NCBI GenBank assembly: GCA_964548055.1
Contig: CAZJPS010000069.1
Span: forward strand, 1-6,263
Source: CAZJPS01 sp964548055
GTDB lineage: Bacteria; Patescibacteriota; Gracilibacteria; Peribacterales; Peribacteraceae
Direction of reading: 5' to 3'
DNA: 6,263 nt
The notes below the pieces were generated by a model. The model saw only the letters and a program-made list of their open reading frames with translations, was not told where the DNA came from and ran no database searches. The number at the start of each line of letters is the position of its first letter. The stretch's first letter is position 1. Shown here one piece after another: positions 1 through 4,893 of the stretch. The translations under genes were made by a program, and so were the position numbers.

Positions 1-230
1 ATTCCCACCATCAGCACTTGCACATCTTCCTTTCCTGTTCCGTTTATAATGCGTGAATCTGCATATGGATTCCATGTGCGTTCCATATCAAAATATTCTT
101 TTTCCTTTCCTTCCAATTTTTTGTGACGCTCCGCCTGCTTTTTAAGCATCTTTTCGAGTTGTTTCTTACCACGCACGTCTGCATCCATTCCAATTTCCAC
201 GGCGCGTTGAAATAGTTTTTTGAGTTTCAT
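1..230 (-). CDS. NIF3-like protein, N-terminal part (runs off left edge)
   Basis: The frame is open from an ATG at 228-230 to the window edge, giving 76 codons and no stop, so only the N-terminus is visible. The residues form a lysine- and glutamate-rich helical stretch (about 1-50) with the pattern MKLKKLFQRAVEIGMDADVRG, followed by NPYADSRI (54-61) and a hydrophobic strand ending VQVLMVG (70-76). From memory, this layout (ADPRG-like, then NPYSDTRI-like, then a beta strand before the metal-binding HHPEG region) fits the NIF3/NGG1p-interacting-factor group, which are dinuclear-metal proteins of poorly known role. The metal-ligand histidines would lie beyond the window, so the family call rests on the N-terminus alone. 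No Shine-Dalgarno is visible before the ATG; the upstream sense strand is a pyrimidine run. It follows the membrane-protein gene on the same strand after 151 bases, so co-transcription is possible. Confidence 0.6.
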   Translation of the reverse strand, partial: MKLKKLFQRAVEIGMDADVRGKKQLEKMLKKQAERHKKLEGKEKEYFDMERTWNPYADSRIINGTGKEDVQVLMVG

Positions 231-322
231 AGAAAAAAAGAGAAAGAGTGAATTCGCTCGCTAGGGTAGAGGGGGGAGCTTACAAAAGTAAAGTAGGTTA
301 TGAGAAGAAAGTAGTCTTTGGA

Positions 323-354
323 GTCGTTTCTTCGTTGATTCGTTTACTTGTTTA
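323..354. repeat. Short 8-base periodic repeat in a 151-base intergenic gap
   Basis: Four consecutive 8-base units of the pattern YTYGTTKM can be read on the plus strand: GTCGTTTC, TTCGTTGA, TTCGTTTA and CTTGTTTA. A degraded fifth unit (TTCGCATT) follows. The units lie between the end of the membrane-protein gene and the start of the NIF3-like gene. The rest of the gap (231-322 and 363-381) shows no convincing hairpin, promoter or gene. The repeat is short and imperfect, so it may be chance or a remnant of slippage. Confidence 0.35.
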
Positions 355-381
355 TTCGCATTCTGTTTGTGTGCATGAGCT

Positions 382-969
382 TTACTGCTGACTGAAAAGA
401 AAAATTGCGGCAATGAACGCAAAAATTAGAATAATAAAATAAGTCCAATAATCTATTTTACGATAGGTATTTGCTTTTTTTTGAATAGCTGAAAGATCGA
501 TGCCTTCTGCTTTAATAGAAAATGCACCAGTAATATCCTTGAGATACTGAGCGCGATTTCGCACATGAGAGGTAAATCCTACTGTAAAACGCTGTGATGG
601 ACCGGAAAGGACGATCCATCGCGGCTCGAGCAGTCCGTACCATCCATCCGTCAATAAAAAAAGATAGTACGCTACGACGCACCACCAATTTTTTTCAAGC
701 GTTATACGAGCTGCTGCATGCGGAATTTCTATCTTTTGAAAGAGAGTTTTGCAGTGAATCACGCCATTTTTAAGAGTGCACCAGCGCATACAAAAGAGAA
801 ACTGCGTTATAAGAATAACAACGATAGCAGCCATTACTACAAAAATTTCTTTAGATATGCTCTCTTGCAACCACCATATTTCAATAGTTGCGAATAAAAT
901 CAGACCAAGTAAAAGAACGCCAGAGATAACAGGAATATTACTTACGCCATTTCTGGTTCGGATAATCAT
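382..969 (-). CDS. Small membrane protein of unknown function, possible bacterial PH-like domain
   Basis: This encodes 195 residues, from ATG at 967-969 to TAA. I do not recognise a named family. Two hydrophobic segments near the N-terminus (about 13-34 and 41-61) are separated by a short charged turn (ESISKE). A third closes the protein (about 173-193) and leaves a four-residue tail. Between them lies a soluble-looking region of about 110 residues. Its rhythm is a strand with 'LKNGVIHCKTLF', then an 'IEIPHAAARI' element, then a tryptophan-rich strand pair, then 'RFTVGFTSHVRNRAQYLKDI'. This resembles small bacterial PH-domain membrane proteins (a strand, 'IPW-EI'-type step and an 'F-x-P/S..F...L' ending), but the match is by eye and weak. 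The start is supported by a TATTTA box 7 bases upstream and the absence of an in-frame alternative before TM1. It sits 54 bases downstream of the glycosyltransferase gene on the same strand. Confidence 0.7.
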   Translation of the reverse strand: MIIRTRNGVSNIPVISGVLLLGLILFATIEIWWLQESISKEIFVVMAAIVVILITQFLFCMRWCTLKNGVIHCKTLFQKIEIPHAAARITLEKNWWCVVAYYLFLLTDGWYGLLEPRWIVLSGPSQRFTVGFTSHVRNRAQYLKDITGAFSIKAEGIDLSAIQKKANTYRKIDYWTYFIILIFAFIAAIFLFSQQ

Positions 970-976
970 GCTGTCT

Positions 977-982
977 TAAATA
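977..982 (-). promoter_or_regulatory. Possible -10 box before the membrane-protein gene
   Basis: On the minus strand TATTTA is followed by seven bases (AGACAGC) and the ATG. A transcript begun from this box would start at or next to the start codon. No good -35 hexamer is visible. The region is AT-rich, so a chance match is possible. The same arrangement recurs before other genes here. Confidence 0.3.
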
Positions 983-1023
983 CTAATAAACATAGTAATT
1001 CTAGTACTCTCATCCCTATTATT

Positions 1024-1986
1024 CTAATTACGATTAGAGAGAAACTTCCATAATCCTAATAGTACCAATATCGGATGTTTGAGTGTCATGTGAAGAACAG
1101 ATCTCGCACCTCCTGCAGAGGTTTTTCCGCCTCCTTTTCTCCTTTTAAAGAACTTTGCGATCATCTGTGAAAAATGACGAGTCAGAGATTTTTTTGCGTC
1201 TTCTCGTAGGTAGCCGGCAGGGAGCAGATGAAGCAATGTGTCGTAAAAACCCAGGCGATCGTAGAGGCCTAGGCCTTCGCGATCATTGCGGGCACTTGCT
1301 GCTTGGCCGTGTACGCGGAACATTCCCAGTGACGTACGTTCAAAGTACCAGTCAGCTCTTAATAAACAACGCAGCCAGTATTCGGTATCCAGTCCTTGCG
1401 GCATGTCTTCTCTAAATTTTCCTACACTTTCCATGAGTGATCTTCTGAGCATTACAAAACTTGGTTCACCAATAAAGTTTGGCCTCAGTCCCTTTTCCAT
1501 CCACCACTGGAGTAACTGGTGTCCCGTGTGGATGCCAGGTTCTACTTCCATCTCCCTAAATTTCTCCAATTCACGATACAAATTTTCGGCATCAGGATGT
1601 ACATATCCCTCTATGACATATTGATGCTGAGCGGATGCAAATCCAGCGGATGGATTTTTTTCTAGCGCTTCTACCATCTTCTCTAAATACTCCGGTTTCC
1701 ACATATCATCCTGAAATAAATACTGCACGTACGTTCCACTTCCATGCCGTAGGCTTGCATTCCAATTCCCCCCAATGCCTTGGCGCTGCCTATTTTTTTG
1801 AAACAGGATGCGAGGGTCATCTCGAAAACGAGATATCATCTCTCGCACATCACTGAGTGAAGCATCATCGTGCACAATCGCTTCCCAATCTTGGAATGTC
1901 TGTTTTTGGAGCGACTCCAAGGCGGCAGTGAGATGTTCTGCTTCCGGTTCGTAGGTGGGGATGTAGACGGTGATGAGTGGTGGCAC
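1024..1986 (-). CDS. Family 2 glycosyltransferase
   Basis: This is a GT-A fold glycosyltransferase that should move a sugar from a nucleotide donor to an acceptor in surface polysaccharide or glycolipid synthesis; donor and acceptor cannot be predicted. The frame is open upstream to a TTG at 2070. I prefer GTG at 1986 (320 residues), because the fold begins at PPLITVYIPTY and the extra 28 residues are read from a repeat. In numbering from the TTG, the nucleotide-binding strand is 33-40, the HDDAS motif has Asp68 and Asp69, GNWNASLRHGSGTY (101-114) leads to the DxD-like FQDDMW (119-124), and GLDTEYWLR (227-235) supplies the likely catalytic acidic residue. After about residue 290 comes a very basic, glycine-rich linker (RRKGGGKTSAGGARS, 310-324) and a hydrophobic C-terminal stretch (HPILVLLGLWKFL), which suggests peripheral membrane attachment. 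The gene ends with TAG. It lies downstream of the acyl-CoA synthetase on the same strand, with a hairpin between them, and nothing links the two functionally. Confidence 0.88.
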   Translation of the reverse strand: MPPLITVYIPTYEPEAEHLTAALESLQKQTFQDWEAIVHDDASLSDVREMISRFRDDPRILFQKNRQRQGIGGNWNASLRHGSGTYVQYLFQDDMWKPEYLEKMVEALEKNPSAGFASAQHQYVIEGYVHPDAENLYRELEKFREMEVEPGIHTGHQLLQWWMEKGLRPNFIGEPSFVMLRRSLMESVGKFREDMPQGLDTEYWLRCLLRADWYFERTSLGMFRVHGQAASARNDREGLGLYDRLGFYDTLLHLLPAGYLREDAKKSLTRHFSQMIAKFFKRRKGGGKTSAGGARSVLHMTLKHPILVLLGLWKFLSNRN

Positions 1987-1992
1987 GGGCTT

Positions 1993-1998
1993 ACTGTA
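1993..1998 (-). promoter_or_regulatory. Possible -10 box setting the GTG start of the glycosyltransferase
   Basis: TACAGT on the minus strand is followed by exactly six bases (AAGCCC) and the preferred GTG start. It fits TANNNT, the loose -10 pattern of leaderless genes. No Shine-Dalgarno precedes this GTG. The box supports the GTG over the upstream TTG, but it is a single short match with no clear -35. Confidence 0.3.
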
Positions 1999-2030
1999 GC
2001 GGAAATCACTCTGTAAGGCGATAAAAGGGA

Positions 2031-2130
2031 AAAAGGGGACAAAGGTTTTAAAGGGGATAATAAGGGACAAAGGTCTTTTTTCGTGAAACCTTTTGAACCT
2101 TTAGACCTTCATCCCCTTTGTCCCCTTTAA
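2031..2130 (-). repeat. Long imperfect inverted repeat of G-run units; possible terminator of the acyl-CoA synthetase
   Basis: Two arms, 2103-2130 and 2048-2076, enclose a 26-base loop (2077-2102). On the minus strand the outer ten bases (TTAAAGGGGA) pair perfectly, the inner seven (AAGGTCT) pair perfectly, and the middle pairs with three G-U wobbles, one C-A mismatch and one bulge. A further copy of the unit at 2032-2045 (AAAGGGGACAAAGG) is also a perfect 14-base inverse of 2115-2128, so a second fold is possible. The element begins at the synthetase stop codon (TAA, 2127-2129). On the sense strand the second fold ends in C and T runs, so it could end or protect that transcript. The repeat also supplies the frame that extends the glycosyltransferase upstream of its likely start. 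Confidence 0.7.
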
Positions 2131-4220
2131 TCAATTACTACCTTCGCATCCGCAATCACTACCTTGTCATTCCATACGAGGACAGGATTCAAATCGAGTT
2201 CTGAAATCTGAGGACAATCGTGCACAAGGTGCGATACGTTTGCGATCAGTTTTGCTAGTGCCTCAATATCTGATTGTTTTTGGCCACGTAGACCCAGGAG
2301 CAATTTCCACGATCGCAGTTGCTGCAGCATTTCGTACCCTTCCTGTTCGCCAATGGGAGCAATGCGGAATGCGGTATCGCGGAAGAGCTCTGTGTAAATG
2401 CCGCCAAGGCCAGCCATCACTAAATGACCAAAACTTGGATCGCGCACGGTACCCACAATAAATTCGCTTCCTGCAGGAAGAAATTGCTGCAATAAAACTC
2501 CATCGATCACAGCGCCTGGAAAATGCCCAGTGGAATTTTTCACAATTTCTTTATAGGCACCTGCTACTTCATCCGCTGTTTTCAAATTCACACGCACGGC
2601 TCCAATGTCTGTCTTATGCAAAATCTGCGGAGAACTCACTTTGGCAACTACTGGATACCCAATGTCTTCCGCAATACGTACAGCTTCCTCCGCACTTTTA
2701 GCTACTCGTCCACGGATGAGAGGAAGATTATAAAGCGCAAACAATTCCTGCACAGTTTCTTCACTTAAAAGTCCTTTTTTATCTTTTAACAGAGAGTCAG
2801 CCAAATGAGAAACGTGGCATTCTTTCTTTCCGAGCCCTATCCCCATCCCGACCTGCCCACCGTAGCCTTGGCGAAGGTGGGGCCCGTGTTTCAAAGCCCC
2901 CATCGCGCGCATGGCTCTTTCGGGTGTGGGATAATTCGGAATCCCAGCTTTTTGCAGTTTCTCAATAGCCTTCGTAACGTGCGTATTTCCCATAAAACTA
3001 GCCGTTACAGGGATGAGCGGATGATCACGATGCATGTTGATCACTGCGTCCGCCACTTTTTCGGCTGGAGTCATCACCTGAGGAGTGAGGAGCACCACGA
3101 TTCCATCGATATTTGGATCATCAGCGCACGTATCGAGAGCTGCTGCATACCTCACTTCATCAGCGTCACCCAGTACATCAATCGGATTTCCCGTACTCGC
3201 AGCGTGCGGCAACGATGGTCGCAACCGATCTTCACTCTTCTCTTCCAGAGCTACGAGCATAAGTCCTTCTTTTTCTGCGCTATCCGTTGCCAAGATGCCT
3301 GGTCCTCCTGCATTGGTAATCACTGCGATATGAGGAGAGAGGAGCGAAGGCTGCATGGAGAACACTTGCAGTAAATCCGTAAACTCCTCCGCACTCCTGG
3401 CGCGATGAATTCCAGTTTGCATGCATGCCGCATCTATTGCTGCATCTGATCCAGCCAATGCTCCGGTATGGGAGGATACGGCTTTGCGCCCATGCTCGGA
3501 AACGCCAGATTTAATGAGCACGATCGGCTTTTTCTGAGCTACGCGCTTTGCCACTTCTAAAAATCTCTTGCCATTATTAATGCTTTCTACATACATGCCG
3601 ATCACTTTTGTTTCTGGGTCCTCTGCGCACACTTCCAAAAAATCGCACTCATCCATCGCGGCTTTATTTCCCATGCTCACCATCAGTGAAAACGTAAGCC
3701 CTGTCTGCTGTGCAGCATCCAGCAGAGCAACAGCGAGTGCACCGGATTGGCTGAGAAGAGCTATAGATCCTGATTTTTCCAAGTTTTCTGCAAATGATAC
3801 ATTGATGCCTGCAGATGGACGCATCACACCCAAGCAGTTGGGACCAATCAGCTTCATCTTGTATTTTTTTGCTGTTTCCACGAGTGATTTCTCCATCGCG
3901 TGTCCTTCGTTGGTTCCAATCTCGCCAAAGCCAGCACTAATCACCACAAGCGTCTTCACCCCTTTCTTTCCGCATTCCTCTGCTAAATCAACCACCGTTT
4001 TTGCGGGAGTCACCACTACAGCTAAATCTACTTCTCCTGGAATTGCTGCAACGGATGCATACGCAGTTTTTCCAAGAATTTCGCCTCCTTTTGGGTTCAC
4101 AGGATAGATAGCTCCTTTATATCCCTGAGAGATCAAGTTTTTGAGCACAATATGCCCTACTTTTTTCTCTTCAGCCGAAGCCCCGATGATGGCAATAGAG
4201 GAAGGGGAGAGAAGGGACAT
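2127..4220 (-). CDS. ADP-forming acetyl/acyl-CoA synthetase, fused alpha-beta (acetate--CoA ligase, ADP-forming)
   Basis: The enzyme converts acyl-CoA, ADP and phosphate to a free acid, CoA and ATP in the cytoplasm, an ATP-yielding last step of fermentation. At 697 residues it has the usual length of the fused form. The order is a CoA-binding Rossmann domain (about 5-130, with SIAIIGASAEEKKVGH and IGPNCLGV), succinyl-CoA-ligase-like domains (about 150-440) and an ATP-grasp domain (about 475-697). SHTGALAGSD places His251 where SucD carries its phosphohistidine. The ATP-grasp part has HKTDIGAV (His535, the second relay histidine known in archaeal ACD), GGIYTELFRD (606-615) and ELDLNPV (674-680, metal and nucleotide site), so all key residues are present. 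An in-frame LRQGYGGQ insert (449-456) lies in the linker between the two halves. The ATG is preceded by TATAAT eight bases away and by AGAAGGAA touching it. It is divergent from the flavodoxin gene. The substrate may be acetyl-CoA or a branched or aryl acyl-CoA. Confidence 0.95.
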   Translation of the reverse strand: MSLLSPSSIAIIGASAEEKKVGHIVLKNLISQGYKGAIYPVNPKGGEILGKTAYASVAAIPGEVDLAVVVTPAKTVVDLAEECGKKGVKTLVVISAGFGEIGTNEGHAMEKSLVETAKKYKMKLIGPNCLGVMRPSAGINVSFAENLEKSGSIALLSQSGALAVALLDAAQQTGLTFSLMVSMGNKAAMDECDFLEVCAEDPETKVIGMYVESINNGKRFLEVAKRVAQKKPIVLIKSGVSEHGRKAVSSHTGALAGSDAAIDAACMQTGIHRARSAEEFTDLLQVFSMQPSLLSPHIAVITNAGGPGILATDSAEKEGLMLVALEEKSEDRLRPSLPHAASTGNPIDVLGDADEVRYAAALDTCADDPNIDGIVVLLTPQVMTPAEKVADAVINMHRDHPLIPVTASFMGNTHVTKAIEKLQKAGIPNYPTPERAMRAMGALKHGPHLRQGYGGQVGMGIGLGKKECHVSHLADSLLKDKKGLLSEETVQELFALYNLPLIRGRVAKSAEEAVRIAEDIGYPVVAKVSSPQILHKTDIGAVRVNLKTADEVAGAYKEIVKNSTGHFPGAVIDGVLLQQFLPAGSEFIVGTVRDPSFGHLVMAGLGGIYTELFRDTAFRIAPIGEQEGYEMLQQLRSWKLLLGLRGQKQSDIEALAKLIANVSHLVHDCPQISELDLNPVLVWNDKVVIADAKVVID
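2853..2876 (-). repeat. In-frame palindromic repeat insert encoding LRQGYGGQ
   Basis: These 24 bases encode LRQGYGGQ, residues 449-456 of the acyl-CoA synthetase, in the linker between its alpha-like and ATP-grasp parts. At DNA level a 6-base stem (CCCACC at 2856-2861 with GGTGGG at 2876-2881) encloses a 14-base loop that itself contains GCC-TT-GGC. I recall the same octapeptide and close variants recurring in unrelated CPR proteins, which would make it a dispersed repeat rather than part of the enzyme. That recollection is not a search result. The reading frame is undisturbed and the site is an inter-domain linker, where an insert should be tolerated. Confidence 0.6.
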
Positions 4221-4228
4221 TTCCTTCT

Positions 4229-4234
4229 ATTATA
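4229..4234 (-). promoter_or_regulatory. Consensus -10 box for the acyl-CoA synthetase
   Basis: A perfect TATAAT is read on the minus strand, eight bases before the ATG. At the usual -10 distance, transcription would start about one base before the ATG, leaving no 5' leader. AGAAGG lies between box and ATG, but too close to the ATG to be an ordinary ribosome binding site. The -35 position (4252-4257, ATACAG on this strand) is poor. Confidence 0.45.
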
Positions 4235-4321
4235 GCGCAAAAGTTCTATTTCTGTATATGTGAATTATGGAGAGTAAATCCTCTATTGGAAGCAATAAAT
4301 ACCACCCATATCGAGGTAAGG

Positions 4322-4327
4322 TATACT
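4322..4327 (+). promoter_or_regulatory. -10 box just before the flavodoxin GTG
   Basis: TATACT matches the -10 consensus in five of six positions. It is followed by six bases (GCCCCC) and the GTG at 4334, so a transcript would begin at the start codon itself. It would lie inside the coding region if the upstream TTG (4286) were the start, which favours the GTG. The -35 position is weak. Confidence 0.4.
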
Positions 4328-4333
4328 GCCCCC

Positions 4334-4855
4334 GTGCTTTCCATTTTTATTGTCTACGCATCCACCAGTGGCCACACGGAATATGTGGTAAATGTACTAA
4401 GCGATGCCCTGAAGCAAAAAAAAATACACGTAGAAATAGAACGCGCTGAAAAAGTACAAGCAGAGGATATGAAAAAAGGTGATGTACTTATCTTGGCTTC
4501 TTCCACGTGGAATACAGGGAATATTGAGGGCCAACTCAATCCACATATGCATGCTTTATTACTAGATCGTGCGAAAGATAACAGCTTAAAGGGAAAAGGA
4601 ATGGGGCTTATTGCACTTGGTGATGAGCGATATAGGTACATTGCACATGCAGCTGTTTTTTTGGAAGAATATGCGGCCAGGCATCAGGGCAGACCTCTAC
4701 TTCCCACTCTTAAAATTATCAATGAGCCTTACGGACAAGAGGAAAAAGTGCAACAGTGGTCAGAGCAATTAGTAGGAGTTATTCAGCCTGAATCGGGACT
4801 AGGGACTAGGGACTTGGGATCAGGAAAAAAACGTGTCCAAGCCCCTAATCCCTAA
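4334..4855 (+). CDS. Flavodoxin
   Basis: This is a small FMN-binding electron carrier of the cytoplasm. The frame can begin at TTG 4286 (189 residues), but the fold starts at LSIFIVYAS right after GTG 4334, giving 173 residues, and a TATACT box sits six bases before that GTG. Numbered from the GTG, the phosphate-binding loop is ASTSGHTE (9-16). The second FMN loop is SSTWNTGNIEGQLN (56-69). The third is the LGDERYRYIAHAA segment (95-107), matching the family's GLGD-x-x-Y loop, with tyrosines placed to stack on the flavin. The core ends near residue 152. The last 20 or so residues (from ESGLGTRDLG to the stop) are read out of a G-run inverted repeat and are not expected to belong to the fold. 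The oxidoreductase gene starts 38 bases after the stop, so flavodoxin is the likely electron acceptor of that enzyme; this is inferred from position. The assignment to flavodoxin is firm, the start less so. Confidence 0.88.
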   Translation: MLSIFIVYASTSGHTEYVVNVLSDALKQKKIHVEIERAEKVQAEDMKKGDVLILASSTWNTGNIEGQLNPHMHALLLDRAKDNSLKGKGMGLIALGDERYRYIAHAAVFLEEYAARHQGRPLLPTLKIINEPYGQEEKVQQWSEQLVGVIQPESGLGTRDLGSGKKRVQAPNP

Positions 4856-4860
4856 TCCCC
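4795..4860. repeat. G-run inverted repeat at the end of the flavodoxin gene, with a G-quadruplex motif
   Basis: The left arm (4795-4817) and right arm (4837-4860) flank a 19-base loop with an A run. As minus-strand RNA the arms pair over 23 positions with three G-U wobbles and no mismatch; as plus-strand RNA the same three positions are A-C mismatches. The left arm has four GGG tracts each separated by four bases (GGG-ACTA-GGG-ACTA-GGG-ACTT-GGG, 4795-4818), a textbook quadruplex pattern on the flavodoxin coding strand. The element supplies the last codons and the TAA of flavodoxin. It ends 33 bases before the oxidoreductase start, where it could slow, end or protect the transcript. No T run follows it directly. 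Confidence 0.75.
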
Positions 4861-4893
4861 AGTGCCTCACCCTTACTTTTTTATCTCAATCAC

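Noticed and set aside
1255..1284. Cruciform-like sequence: perfect 12-base palindrome AGGCCTAGGCCT at 1265-1276 flanked by GATCG and CGATC
   Set aside because: It lies in the middle of the glycosyltransferase coding region, where it encodes an ordinary GLGLYDRLGFYD stretch, and no second copy was seen. It is probably chance from codon repetition.
1155..1856. Plus-strand open frames opposite the glycosyltransferase, plus a second minus-strand frame at 1836-2042
   Set aside because: All overlap the recognisable GT-A domain or the repeat, and none shows a motif or start signal.
2805..4107. Plus-strand open frames of 189 and 179 codons (2805-3374 and 3568-4107)
   Set aside because: They lie wholly opposite the acyl-CoA synthetase, whose domains and catalytic residues are continuous. 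Their translations are serine-, arginine- and cysteine-rich with no domain pattern.
4267..4449. A 60-codon plus-strand frame with an ATG at 4267 upstream of flavodoxin
   Set aside because: Most of it overlaps the flavodoxin phosphate-binding loop in another frame, and its composition is basic and cysteine-rich without pattern. The ATG has no supporting signal.
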